The notes under the pieces: generated by a model
The model's input: the letters and a program-made list of their open reading frames with translations, nothing else
Told to the model about the DNA's origin: nothing
The model's database searches: none
Assembly: GCA_938046705.1 (NCBI GenBank)
Contig: CALIWP010000328.1
Location: 1-7,817 of the forward strand
Source of the DNA: an uncultured Campylobacter sp.
Lineage (GTDB): Bacteria; Campylobacterota; Campylobacteria; Campylobacterales; Campylobacteraceae
Direction: 5' to 3'
DNA: 7,817 nucleotides
In this document: positions 1 to 7,799 of the stretch, in pieces
Numbering within the stretch: the stretch's first letter is position 1
How the letters are laid out: each line of letters begins with the position of its first letter
Position numbers and translations under genes: made by a program

Positions 1-9
1 GATACTAAA

Positions 10-207
10 ATGGAAAAAGTAAACAAGCTGCTCGAATGGGCCGAGATGCACAAATACTGGATGTTTTCGGCTGCAGGCGGTATAAATGCTGATATGGAGG
101 TAACCAAAAAAGCGTCCGAAAATTTAGTCAAAGAGCTAAAGAAGCGAGGACTAATAGAAACAAGCGAAATCGGAGAGGTGAAAGAGGAATTTAAGCTAAG
201 CATTTAA
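10..207 (+). CDS. Small uncharacterised protein (possibly the 3' end of a longer gene)
   Basis: This is a 65-residue product that I do not recognise. It is rich in Lys and Glu and looks largely helical. The middle contains an AAGGIN stretch (about residues 21-26), and the second half (SENLVKELKKRGLIETSE, about 36-53) resembles the last helix and wing of a small winged-helix fold, but that is only an impression. It has no signal peptide or membrane segment. The start is uncertain: the ATG has no clear Shine-Dalgarno in the nine bases available, and the frame stays open to the left edge, so the real gene could begin upstream and this could be its C-terminus. It is separated from the glycan operon by 71 bases containing a probable promoter, so it is probably not part of that pathway. 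Codon use looks like that of the neighbouring genes. Confidence 0.55.
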   Translation: MEKVNKLLEWAEMHKYWMFSAAGGINADMEVTKKASENLVKELKKRGLIETSEIGEVKEEFKLSI

Positions 208-208
208 A

Positions 209-255
209 TTTCGATTTTTCTTTATTTTTAGCCTTTATTTGGTAAAATCACGCAA
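209..255 (+). promoter_or_regulatory. Probable sigma-70 promoter of the surface-glycan operon
   Basis: A TAAAAT hexamer (243-248), preceded by TTTATTTGG, fits a Campylobacter-type -10 box. Upstream lie phased T-rich tracts (about 209-240) and no recognisable -35 box. That arrangement is typical of Campylobacter vegetative promoters, which rely on periodic T-rich DNA instead of a -35 element. Transcription would start near 255, giving a leader of roughly 25 bases before the TTG at 279. This is the only gap of any size before the five overlapping genes, so it is the likely site driving all of them. No operator or riboswitch-like fold is evident. Confidence 0.5.
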
Positions 256-278
256 ATTTAGCTAAATCGGACGAAAGA

Positions 279-1064
279 TTGTTTTCAAATATTTATACGT
301 ATAGGTTTTTTATCGTAAATTCGGTCAAAAACGAGTTTATAACCAAATTTGCAAAAAGCAAGCTGGGCGTAGCGTGGGCGATACTGCATCCGCTAGCCCA
401 GGTGCTCATCTACGCGACCATACTCTCCTCGGTACTCTCAGCCAAACTGCCCGGCATCGATAGCAAATACGCATACGCAATCTACCTAATGAGCGGAATG
501 CTTTGCTGGATGCTTTTTAGCGAGATTTTTTCGCGCTGCATCGGCATTTTTACCGATAACGCCAACATAATCAAAAAAATGTCTTTTCCCAAAATCGTCC
601 TTCCGGCTACCGTAGTTTTAAGCTCAGTGATAAACAATCTTATTTTATTCGCCGCAATAGCAGTCGTATTTGCTTTTTTGGGACATTTTGCCGGCGCAAA
701 TTTGATCTTTTTGCCGATCTTTTCCCTCGTTACGGTGATGCTAGCCGTCGGATTTGGGCTGTTTTTCGGCGTGATAAACGTCTTTATGCGCGACGTAGGC
801 CAGATCATCGCCATCGTCTTGCAGTTTTTATTTTGGCTAACGCCCGTCGTTTATATGACGAGCATTTTACCGTCAAATTTGCAAGAGCTAATCTACATAA
901 ATCCGCTTGTGGGCGTCGTTAGCGGCTATCACGATATTTTGATCTACGATAAGATGCCAGATTTTTCGCTTTTGATTTATCCGTTTATTATCGGCGCGGC
1001 AAGCCTTGGAGCCGCATTTTTCGTTTATAAACGAGCCGAAGAAGAGATGGCGGACGTTTTATGA
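279..1064 (+). CDS. wzm: ABC-2 type polysaccharide exporter, permease subunit
   Basis: This is the inner-membrane channel subunit of an ABC exporter that moves finished undecaprenyl-linked O-polysaccharide from the cytoplasm to the periplasm. The 261 residues match the usual Wzm/KpsM length. Six hydrophobic segments are visible at about 31-53, 68-88, 106-133, 141-169, 174-193 and 229-250. Family hallmarks are the N-terminal KSKLGVAWAILHPL, the cytoplasmic NIIKKMSFPK loop (about 96-105) that would contact the ATPase, and FWLTPVVY (about 185-192). The start is TTG at 279: no ATG or GTG lies between the in-frame stop at 243 and this codon, and a weak GGACGAAAG sits just upstream. Its stop overlaps the wzt start (ATGA), as expected for co-translated subunits. 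The partner is the ATPase encoded next. The family call is firm; the exact glycan cannot be read from this protein. Confidence 0.93.
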   Translation: MFSNIYTYRFFIVNSVKNEFITKFAKSKLGVAWAILHPLAQVLIYATILSSVLSAKLPGIDSKYAYAIYLMSGMLCWMLFSEIFSRCIGIFTDNANIIKKMSFPKIVLPATVVLSSVINNLILFAAIAVVFAFLGHFAGANLIFLPIFSLVTVMLAVGFGLFFGVINVFMRDVGQIIAIVLQFLFWLTPVVYMTSILPSNLQELIYINPLVGVVSGYHDILIYDKMPDFSLLIYPFIIGAASLGAAFFVYKRAEEEMADVL

Positions 1065-2284
1065 TTTTATCGGTTCAAAATATCTGTAAAACTTACTTGG
1101 ATTACGAGAGCAACTTTAAGCGATTTGCCTCGTGGTTTAGCAAAAATAAAGAAGAAAAAAACGTAAAAACCGTGCTAAAAGACGTAAGCTTTGACGTGGG
1201 AGCCGGCGAGGTAGTCGGGCTAATCGGGCAAAACGGAGCGGGCAAAAGCACCCTTTTAAAAATCATCTCGCGCACGCTAAAGCCCTCAAGCGGCCGCGTA
1301 ACGAGCGGGGCTAAAATTTCGTCTATTTTGGAGCTAGGCATGGGCTTTCACGGCGATCTAACCGGCAGGCAAAACGCCTACCAGTCCTGCTCTCTCATGG
1401 GCTACTCAAAAGAGCAGATCGACGAAATAATAGCCTACATCGAAGACTTTGCCGAGATAGGCGAATATTTTGATTATCCCGTGCGAATTTACAGTAGCGG
1501 CATGCAGATGCGCCTTGCTTTTTCGGTCGTTACGGCAAATCGCCCCGATATACTCATCATCGACGAAGCGCTATCGGTAGGCGACGTGTACTTTCAGCAC
1601 AAAAGCTTTGATAAGATAAAAGAATTTAAAAGCCTAGGCACTACGCTCATCATCGTTTCGCACGATAGCGGTGCGATAAAATCGATCTGCGACCGAGTAA
1701 TCTTGCTAGAAAAAGGGCAAATTTTAAAAGACGGAGAGCCTGAAGCCGTACTTGATTATTACAACGCCCTAATCTCAAAAAAACAAGACGTACAAATCTC
1801 GCAAGTAGCCCTAGAAAACGGCAAAATCGCAACAATATCGGGCAACAAAAAAGCCTGCATAAAAAACGTGGAAATTTTAGACGCCGCGGGTAAAAAGATA
1901 CAAAATTTAGAAGTCGGCAAAAAAATCAAACTAAAAGTAACGGTGCAAGCAAACGAAAATTTGCTCTCGCTGGTACTGGGCTATCAGATCAAAAATCGCT
2001 TCTCGCAGGTCGTCTACGGCACGAACACTTACCATCTAAAGCAAGCTTTAAAAAATCTCAAAAAAGGCGAGGAGTACGACTTTAGTTTTGAATTTGACGC
2101 AAATTTGGGCGTCGGATCGTTTTCAGTCACATTAGCGCTACACGATAGCGACAACCATCTGCAAAATAACTACGAATGGCGCGACAACGCAATCATTTTT
2201 AACGTCGTAAATTTTAGCAAGCTCGATTTCGTCGGCCTTGCGTATCTTGAACCGAGTTTGGAAATAAAGAGAATAAATGGATAA
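1061..2284 (+). CDS. wzt: O-polysaccharide ABC exporter ATPase with C-terminal carbohydrate-binding domain
   Basis: This is the ATP-hydrolysing subunit that powers the upstream permease. The N-terminal nucleotide-binding domain (about 1-240) has Walker A GQNGAGKST (56-64), signature YSSGM (144-148), Walker B ending in D168 with catalytic E169, a D-loop (SVGD, 172-175) and the H-loop His201. After a short linker, about 255-395 form a beta-rich extension of the Wzt C-terminal type. At 407 residues it is much longer than a KpsT-like ATPase (about 220) and matches extended Wzt proteins. In E. coli O8/O9a the equivalent domain binds the modified non-reducing end of the O-chain, so export happens only after capping. 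By analogy this domain should read the cap made by the methyltransferase of the next gene. Its ATG overlaps the permease stop by four bases, and its end overlaps the next gene by eight. Confidence 0.94.
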   Translation: MILSVQNICKTYLDYESNFKRFASWFSKNKEEKNVKTVLKDVSFDVGAGEVVGLIGQNGAGKSTLLKIISRTLKPSSGRVTSGAKISSILELGMGFHGDLTGRQNAYQSCSLMGYSKEQIDEIIAYIEDFAEIGEYFDYPVRIYSSGMQMRLAFSVVTANRPDILIIDEALSVGDVYFQHKSFDKIKEFKSLGTTLIIVSHDSGAIKSICDRVILLEKGQILKDGEPEAVLDYYNALISKKQDVQISQVALENGKIATISGNKKACIKNVEILDAAGKKIQNLEVGKKIKLKVTVQANENLLSLVLGYQIKNRFSQVVYGTNTYHLKQALKNLKKGEEYDFSFEFDANLGVGSFSVTLALHDSDNHLQNNYEWRDNAIIFNVVNFSKLDFVGLAYLEPSLEIKRING

Positions 2285-5200
2285 ATTTTATAAAAGTTTC
2301 GAGGATAAATTTAGGGGAGATAAGAGCGAGATCAAAAAACGCCTGCTTGCTTATGAGCCGTTTTTGCAAATTTTAAAGCAAAATAACGAAAAGCCGGCGG
2401 CGGTCGATCTAGGCTGCGGCAGAGGCGAGTGGCTTGAAATTTTAAAGCAAAATGGCTTTGCCGCGCGCGGTTGCGACGTGAGCGAGGAGATGCTAAAAGA
2501 GTGCGAAAAAAGCGCGCTTGAGGCCAAAAATCAAGGCGCAATAGAGTTTTTAAGCGAGGTAGAAGACTCAAGCCTTGCGCTCGTTAGCGCCTTTCAGCTT
2601 GCAGAGCATTTAGAGTTTAGCGAGCTTTGCGAACTAATAAAACAAGCGCGCCGAGTTCTAAAAGACGGCGGTATCTTGCTACTAGAAACGCCAAATCCTG
2701 AAAATTTACGCGTCGCTACGCTAAATTTCTATCTAGACATTACGCACGTTAAGCCTATCCCGCCGATGCTACTTGAGTATCTGTGCGAATTTGAGGGCTT
2801 TAGCGATACGTTTATGATGAGGCTGAACTCAAATTTGAGCTTTAGCGAGGATTTACAAAACCAAAACGTTACGCTAAGAGACGTTTTGAGTAGCGTCGGG
2901 CTTGATTACGCGGTTTTGGGGCTTAAAAACGGCGACGAAAAAACGCGTGAAGCGTTTTTAAATGCGGCCAAAAGCGGCTTTAGCTTTGAAGAGCTAGCCG
3001 ATAGGTTCGACGTGTCGGCATTTGAAAACAAAACTCAGATGCTTGAGCTAAAAAACGACGTTTGGAAGGAGTCTTTGGAGACAAAAGAGGCTCTTTGGAA
3101 AAGCTCGCTCGAGCTGATGGAAAGCAAAAATCAAATCGCAAATTTGCAAAACGAAAATGCGCGCCTACACGAAGATTTAGAAAATCTACTCGGTAAATAT
3201 CTCGCGCTAAACCACAAAGTCTACGTCCTAGAAAACGAAGCTCTCGTTATCAAAAACGATATCGAGCAGCTTAAAATTTTCGTCGCTAAATTTAAAAAAG
3301 TCGCAAAGCCCCTTATTTGGGTATATAAGTTTTTGAGATTTTGTAAAAATTTAGCTAAAGATAATCTCAAAAAAGCGCTCAAATTCGGTATAAATTTAAC
3401 CGAAAAGACGGCAAATAACAATCCTAAATTTAAGAAGAATCTCAAGATATTTTTAAATAAATTTCCGGCTCTTAGGGCGAGAATTTTTAGCCTCAAAGGG
3501 CAAATAAGAGACGATATCTACGTCTCGCAAGAGGGTATTTTCGAGCCGAACGTTTTTGAACTAAAGCACTCAAAAGAGTACGAGCAAAATTTGGAGCTGA
3601 AAAATCTCAAATTTAAAGAAAACTTTAGCGAGCTAACCGTCATCGGCAGCATCAGCGGACACTACAGTTTAGCCGCAATAAACAGAAATATCATATTTAG
3701 ACTACTAAACAAAGTAAAAAACGTCTTTGTTATCTGCTACCACGAGAACTACTTCGATAAAATCGAAGACATCGCGATAACCAAAGACGAATACGAAACG
3801 CTAAGAAGCATAGTACCCGATAAAAACGCGCACCCAAAAAGAAGCGACGACAAGGTCGCGATCTACCACCACTACCCGCTGATAGAAGACGTGCGCGAGG
3901 GCTACGGCTTTGAGATCGCGGTATTTTTCTGGGAGGAGTCGCGTATCCCGCAGCGAACGATAGAAATTTTAAACTCCAAATATAAAGGCATTTTAGTTTC
4001 GACCTTTTTCATCAAAAAAATCCTCATCGACAACGGCTGCCATACACCCGTAAAAGTGGCCGATATACCGCTAAAAACGCCGCCTGCGCCAAGCGTTTCG
4101 CAAGAAAACAGCGACCAAAAGCGCGAGATAAAGCTCTTTCACATCTCGTCGTGCCTACCTAGAAAGGGTGCCGACGTGCTACTGCGAGCCTTTAACGAAG
4201 CCTGCAAAAAAGCCAAATTCGAGCTAAGCCTAACGATAAAAAGCTTCCCTAACCCGCACAATAGCGTAACCGAACAAATCGAGCTTTTAGTCGATAAAAA
4301 GTACCGCGATAAAATACGCGTGATACTAAACGAAGATCTAACCGCGCTTGACGTGGCAAATCTCTACGAGCAGTGCGATATCGTCGTGCTACCGACGCGC
4401 GGCGAGGGGCTAAATATGCCGGCAATCGAAGGCGTACACTATAAAAAGCCGGTTATCTCCACCGACTATAGCGGCCAGTGCGAGTTTTTGGATGGCAGCT
4501 GCGAGTTTATCGGATACAAATTTGCGCCGGCCGTTACGCATTTTAATCTAAATTATTCATTTTGGGCGGAGCCTAGCGTAAAGGATCTGGGTGAAAAGAT
4601 CCTCAAAGTAGCCGAGCAAATTTTACAAAACCGCGCGCCGAACATAGAACCGCTAAAACAGAAGGTAGATGAAATGATGTTTGGCGAGAAAAATGCGCTA
4701 AATTTCATCTCGAGCATCTCGCATCTAAAATCCTTTAAAAATGAGCCAAGCGAGCTAAAAATAGCCTACTTTTCGACATATAACGCCGTTTGCGGTATAG
4801 CCGAATACTCAAAATACCTAACGGACGAGCTTGCGCGAGCGGGCGCAGATTTGCAAATTTACACTTGGAGCGAGCAAAAGCGCGCCGATGGGTCAAATTT
4901 AACCCAAGAAAACGACAATATAAAAGTCTATGAAATAGAGCGCGAAAAACTACTATCGGGGCTTGAGACGGATGCGAATATAATTTGGCTACAACACCAT
5001 TTTACATTTTTCGAGATAGACGAAAAGCTAAAATCAGACGTCCTCGCTCTAAAATCTCAGGGGAAAATTTGCTTTATCACGCTTCACAGCACGAAGCAAA
5101 TCCTAAACTATCCACGCCAAACTCAACAAAACTGGCACGACACGCTTTACGAATTCGACCGAGTATTCGTCCATAGTATCGACGATCTAAATACGCTTAG

Positions 5201-5882
5201 ACTACTAGGACTTGCCGATAACGTCACGCTAATGCCGCACGGAACGCAAAATTTAACGAGCACTCAAATCAAATGCAAAGAAGCGGACGGCAAATTTAGA
5301 GTAGGATTTTTAGGACTACTATTTGCGCATAAAAACCTACCTGTGCTACTAGAGGCATTCGCAAAATTCAGTCAAAATATAGACGCAAAACTAGTCATAA
5401 TCAGTCCGGTTGCAAGCACGGACGGCGAGGCGGAGCTACAAAGATGCCGCAAGATTTGTGAAAAGCTAAATTTGAGCAAAAAAATAGAGTGGCATACGAG
5501 CTTTTTACCGATAGAAACGGTAAACGAAAAACTAAGTTGTTGCGATGCGATCGTATTGCCGTATGGACAGACCGACGAGGGTAGTAGCGCAGCAGCCAGA
5601 GTCTCTCTAAGTCTTTGTAAAAACGTTATAGTTACGCCGTCAAGAATCTTTAGCGAGATGCAAAATATCACGATAGCGGCGGACGGTTTTAGCGACGAGG
5701 ATATCTTAGAACAACTAGAAAAAGTAAAAAATAATGAAATAGATGGTAAAATTTATGATAAGCGCATAAAATGGCTAGAAGAAAACAGCTGGCAAAACAT
5801 CGCCGGTCTTTATTTAAGAATCTTTAAAGCCATAAATACTGATCATAATTTTATGCGATATTTAAAAAACGGAGAAGAATAA
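2277..5882 (+). CDS. Fusion of SAM methyltransferase, coiled coil and two GT4-type glycosyltransferase domains
   Basis: This 1201-residue cytoplasmic protein probably extends and caps the surface glycan. Residues 1 to about 218 are a class I SAM methyltransferase: glycine-rich motif VDLGCGRG (43-50), acidic CDVS (66-69), LAEHL with His111 (108-112), ETPNPEN (137-143) and a NFYLDITH stretch (150-157). Residues about 249-342 are a coiled coil. About 343-410 are Lys-rich amphipathic helices that may sit on the membrane. A first GT-B domain runs from about 453 to 800: GHYSLA..NR near the start, a phosphate-loop-like LPRKGAD (627-633), and the EX7E pair E710/E718. A second runs from about 827 to 1190: GIAEYSKYL (840-848), [11 protein letters not shown] (1010-1020), and a changed EX7E (E1101, but V1109). 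The order resembles Geobacillus WsaE, and the methyltransferase/coiled-coil part resembles E. coli WbdD without its kinase. The ATG at 2277 overlaps wzt by eight bases. Sugar, linkage and methyl position are inferred, not seen. Confidence 0.88.
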   Translation: MDKFYKSFEDKFRGDKSEIKKRLLAYEPFLQILKQNNEKPAAVDLGCGRGEWLEILKQNGFAARGCDVSEEMLKECEKSALEAKNQGAIEFLSEVEDSSLALVSAFQLAEHLEFSELCELIKQARRVLKDGGILLLETPNPENLRVATLNFYLDITHVKPIPPMLLEYLCEFEGFSDTFMMRLNSNLSFSEDLQNQNVTLRDVLSSVGLDYAVLGLKNGDEKTREAFLNAAKSGFSFEELADRFDVSAFENKTQMLELKNDVWKESLETKEALWKSSLELMESKNQIANLQNENARLHEDLENLLGKYLALNHKVYVLENEALVIKNDIEQLKIFVAKFKKVAKPLIWVYKFLRFCKNLAKDNLKKALKFGINLTEKTANNNPKFKKNLKIFLNKFPALRARIFSLKGQIRDDIYVSQEGIFEPNVFELKHSKEYEQNLELKNLKFKENFSELTVIGSISGHYSLAAINRNIIFRLLNKVKNVFVICYHENYFDKIEDIAITKDEYETLRSIVPDKNAHPKRSDDKVAIYHHYPLIEDVREGYGFEIAVFFWEESRIPQRTIEILNSKYKGILVSTFFIKKILIDNGCHTPVKVADIPLKTPPAPSVSQENSDQKREIKLFHISSCLPRKGADVLLRAFNEACKKAKFELSLTIKSFPNPHNSVTEQIELLVDKKYRDKIRVILNEDLTALDVANLYEQCDIVVLPTRGEGLNMPAIEGVHYKKPVISTDYSGQCEFLDGSCEFIGYKFAPAVTHFNLNYSFWAEPSVKDLGEKILKVAEQILQNRAPNIEPLKQKVDEMMFGEKNALNFISSISHLKSFKNEPSELKIAYFSTYNAVCGIAEYSKYLTDELARAGADLQIYTWSEQKRADGSNLTQENDNIKVYEIEREKLLSGLETDANIIWLQHHFTFFEIDEKLKSDVLALKSQGKICFITLHSTKQILNYPRQTQQNWHDTLYEFDRVFVHSIDDLNTLRLLGLADNVTLMPHGTQNLTSTQIKCKEADGKFRVGFLGLLFAHKNLPVLLEAFAKFSQNIDAKLVIISPVASTDGEAELQRCRKICEKLNLSKKIEWHTSFLPIETVNEKLSCCDAIVLPYGQTDEGSSAAARVSLSLCKNVIVTPSRIFSEMQNITIAADGFSDEDILEQLEKVKNNEIDGKIYDKRIKWLEENSWQNIAGLYLRIFKAINTDHNFMRYLKNGEE

Positions 5883-5884
5883 TG
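5871..5884 (+). promoter_or_regulatory. Ribosome binding site and TAATG coupling junction before gmd
   Basis: GGAGAAG (5871-5877) is the clearest Shine-Dalgarno in the window, with a seven-base spacer from GGAG to the ATG at 5882. The stop of the fusion gene and this start share one base (TAATG), so translation is likely coupled, with some independent initiation. Confidence 0.7.
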
Positions 5885-6913
5885 AAAAAAGCTATAATCA
5901 CGGGCGTCGGAGGCCAAGACGGCGCGTATCTGGCTAGATATCTGATCGATCTGGGATATGAGATCTACGGCGGTTACAGACGAGCGGTGAGCCCGAATTT
6001 TTGGAGATTAAACGAGCTAGGTCTTTTAAATGAGCCAAATTTTCATCTAGTCGAGTTTGAGCTAACCGACCCGTTTAACATCCTAAGTGTAGTTAACGAA
6101 ATAAGACCCGAGGAAATCTACAACCTAGCCGCCCAAAGCTTCGTAGGGGTTAGCTTTAAAGAGCCGTTTCACACCGCAAGCGCCACGGGCATCGGCGCGC
6201 TAAACATACTAGAAGCAATCAAAACGGTAGATAAAAGCATCAAATTTTATCAAGCCAGCACGTCTGAGATGTTCGGCAAAGTCCAAGCCGTCCCGCAAAG
6301 CGAAACCACGCCCTTTTATCCGCGTTCACCGTACGGAGTGGCAAAGCTTTATGCGCATTTTATAACCGTAAACTATCAAGAAAGCTATGATATTTTCGCT
6401 TCAAGCGGCATTTTATTTAATCACGAAAGTCCGCTAAGAGGGCTTGAGTTCGTCACGAGAAAAATCACGAATACGGCCGCAAAAATCGCTCTGAAAAAGG
6501 CTAAAACTTTGGAGCTAGGCAACCTAGACGCAAAGCGCGACTGGGGCTACGCTAAAGAATACGTCGAAGGCATGCACGCGATGCTACAAGCCCCAACTCC
6601 GGACACCTTCGTGCTCGCTACCGGCGTAACGACCACTGTCAGGGATTTTGTAAAGCTTAGCTTTGAAGCGCTAGATATCGGGATAAAATTTGAGGGCGAA
6701 GGCATAAACGAAGTCGGGCTAAACGACAAAGGCGACGTAATCGTAAAGATAAATCCAGCATTTTTTAGACCGGCAGAGGTCGATCTGCTAATAGGCGACG
6801 CATCAAAAGCCAAACAAAAGCTAGGTTGGAGCGCAAAGACTGATCTAAAAGGACTTTGCGATATGATGATAAAAGCCGATCTAAGGCGCATCGAGGCGGG
6901 ATTTGAGTTCTAA
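5882..6913 (+). CDS. gmd: GDP-mannose 4,6-dehydratase
   Basis: This short-chain dehydrogenase/reductase-fold enzyme converts GDP-D-mannose to GDP-4-keto-6-deoxy-D-mannose in the cytoplasm, the entry step to GDP-D-rhamnose and GDP-L-fucose. At 343 residues it is in the family's range. The nucleotide-binding motif is [11 protein letters not shown] (7-17). The GYRR at 31-34 is the arginine pair that favours NADP in this family. The catalytic set is visible as Thr127, Ser128 and Glu129 (STSEMFG) with Tyr151 and Lys155 (YGVAK). [11 protein letters not shown] (177-187) and [20 protein letters not shown] (211-230) are highly characteristic. It overlaps the previous gene by one base and rmd by eleven. 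One alternative deserves mention: campylobacters carry close homologues acting on GDP-manno-heptose (the DdahA/WcbK/DmhA group), and sequence reading alone does not exclude that substrate. The adjacent Rmd-like gene favours mannose. Confidence 0.93.
   Translation: MKKAIITGVGGQDGAYLARYLIDLGYEIYGGYRRAVSPNFWRLNELGLLNEPNFHLVEFELTDPFNILSVVNEIRPEEIYNLAAQSFVGVSFKEPFHTASATGIGALNILEAIKTVDKSIKFYQASTSEMFGKVQAVPQSETTPFYPRSPYGVAKLYAHFITVNYQESYDIFASSGILFNHESPLRGLEFVTRKITNTAAKIALKKAKTLELGNLDAKRDWGYAKEYVEGMHAMLQAPTPDTFVLATGVTTTVRDFVKLSFEALDIGIKFEGEGINEVGLNDKGDVIVKINPAFFRPAEVDLLIGDASKAKQKLGWSAKTDLKGLCDMMIKADLRRIEAGFEF
6893..6905 (+). promoter_or_regulatory. Ribosome binding site deciding the TTG start of rmd
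   Basis: GAGG (6893-6896) lies six bases upstream of the TTG at 6903, inside the end of gmd. No ATG occurs in this frame until about codon 74, well past the nucleotide-binding motif, so this site and the unusual start codon fix the N-terminus. Confidence 0.65.
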
Positions 6914-7760
6914 GCGCGTTTTTATTACGGGGATCGAGGGTTTTACGGGTCGCTATTTAGAGCGATACCTTTGTGCGCTCGGCTACGAGGTCTCAGGCGG
7001 CGCCCTGAGCCCTAGCGCGCCTAATCATACGCGCCTTGATCTGCTTGATAAAGACAGCATAAAAGCCGCCTTTGGCGCAAAATTTGACTACATCATCCAC
7101 CTGGCAGCAGTATCTTTTGCCATGGCCGATCCCGCCGAGATAAAAAACTCAAACGAAATCGGTACGCTAAATTTGTTAGAAGCTCTAAGCACCGTTAAAT
7201 TTGAAAAGGCGATCTTTGCAAGCTCGGCTAGCGTCTACGGCGGAGGAGATATGCCCATGTGCGAAAACTCTCCGTTAAATCCGCAAAGCGTCTATGCCGA
7301 AAGTAAAATTTATATGGAAGAGCAAATCATCAAAAGCGGACTTCCTTTTATCATCGCGCGTCCTTTTAACTATACGGGTGCGGGACAAAGTGAAAATTTC
7401 CTCATTCCAAAAATCGTGCGACATTTTAAGGACAAAGCTTCCGTAATAAAGCTCGGGAATTTAACGCCAAAACGCGAGTACAACGACGCAAACGATGTTG
7501 TGCGGATATACGCGCAACTACTAGAGCTCAAAGCTAACGGCGAAATTTTCAATATCGGCTCAGGCAAGGCTTATAGTATCGAGCAAATTTTACAAATTTT
7601 ACATCGCTTAAGCGGGCACGATATAGCTGTGCAAAGCGATCCCCGATTTATCAGAGCAAACGATCCCGCCCTACTCGTCTGCGATACGGCAAAACTACAA
7701 AACTATGGCATAGTTCCTTGCAATGGAGAGATCGAGAAGCTACTCCGCTCTATGCTTTAG
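6903..7760 (+). CDS. rmd: GDP-4-dehydro-6-deoxy-D-mannose reductase (GDP-D-rhamnose synthesis)
   Basis: This NAD(P)-dependent reductase of the extended SDR family probably reduces the Gmd product to GDP-D-rhamnose. It has [11 protein letters not shown] (9-19) for nucleotide binding, SSASVYG (107-113) supplying the catalytic Ser, and the YAESK pair Tyr131/Lys135. [18 protein letters not shown] (153-170) and the late [12 protein letters not shown] (246-257) resemble P. aeruginosa Rmd. The SSASVY context lacks the Cys seen in GDP-fucose synthase (Fcl/WcaG), so a simple reductase is favoured over an epimerase/reductase. At 285 residues it is slightly shorter than typical Rmd (about 300). It starts at TTG, overlapping gmd by eleven bases, with a GAGG site upstream. 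Pairing with gmd, as in the P. aeruginosa A-band locus, strengthens the call. Another 4-reductase of the same family, for example GDP-6-deoxy-talose- or heptose-forming, remains possible. Confidence 0.82.
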   Translation: MSSKRVFITGIEGFTGRYLERYLCALGYEVSGGALSPSAPNHTRLDLLDKDSIKAAFGAKFDYIIHLAAVSFAMADPAEIKNSNEIGTLNLLEALSTVKFEKAIFASSASVYGGGDMPMCENSPLNPQSVYAESKIYMEEQIIKSGLPFIIARPFNYTGAGQSENFLIPKIVRHFKDKASVIKLGNLTPKREYNDANDVVRIYAQLLELKANGEIFNIGSGKAYSIEQILQILHRLSGHDIAVQSDPRFIRANDPALLVCDTAKLQNYGIVPCNGEIEKLLRSML

Positions 7761-7772
7761 ATCTTAATATAC

Positions 7773-7799
7773 TTTGGTGCCATTTACCAAAATCTGGCA
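7773..7799 (+). other. Weak overlapping inverted repeats after the operon
   Basis: The 57-base tail after rmd holds two mutually exclusive small stems: TTTGGT (7773-7778) with ACCAAA (7786-7791), and TGCCA (7778-7782) with TGGCA (7795-7799). Neither is GC-rich nor followed by a clean T-run, so I do not call a terminator. They could be a weak 3' structure or a binding site, or chance. The window ends before the next gene can be seen. Confidence 0.25.

Noticed and set aside
188..240. A rho-independent terminator after the first small gene
   Set aside because: T-runs are present, but no GC-containing stem precedes them. They fit better as the T-rich part of the promoter.
257..266. Perfect 10-base palindrome TTTAGCTAAA in the wzm leader, a possible operator
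   Set aside because: The same string recurs inside the fusion gene near 3350, where it simply encodes Leu-Ala in the local codon style, and it is short. Chance is enough to explain it.
482..814. Long minus-strand open frames inside the operon genes (e.g. 482-814, 5372-5671, 6547-6891)
   Set aside because: They lie wholly opposite well-recognised genes, have low-complexity Ser/Phe/Leu-rich products with no motifs, and lack convincing start sites.
4014..4020. A7 tracts (also near 570, 1150, 1777, 1919 and 5480) as phase-variation sites
   Set aside because: Campylobacter phase variation mostly uses long poly-G/C runs, and none exist here. Runs of seven A are ordinary for Lys-rich genes of this composition, and all frames are intact.
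4985..5176. Plus-strand open frame within the second GT domain
   Set aside because: It is a shifted frame of a strongly conserved-looking GT4 region, with an Arg/Pro/Ser-rich product typical of an out-of-frame shadow.
6903..7760. GDP-L-fucose synthase (fcl/wcaG) as the identity of the last gene
   Set aside because: The catalytic Ser region reads SSASVYG, without the Cys that Fcl uses for epimerisation, and the later RPFN..GAGQS and [10 protein letters not shown] stretches look Rmd-like.
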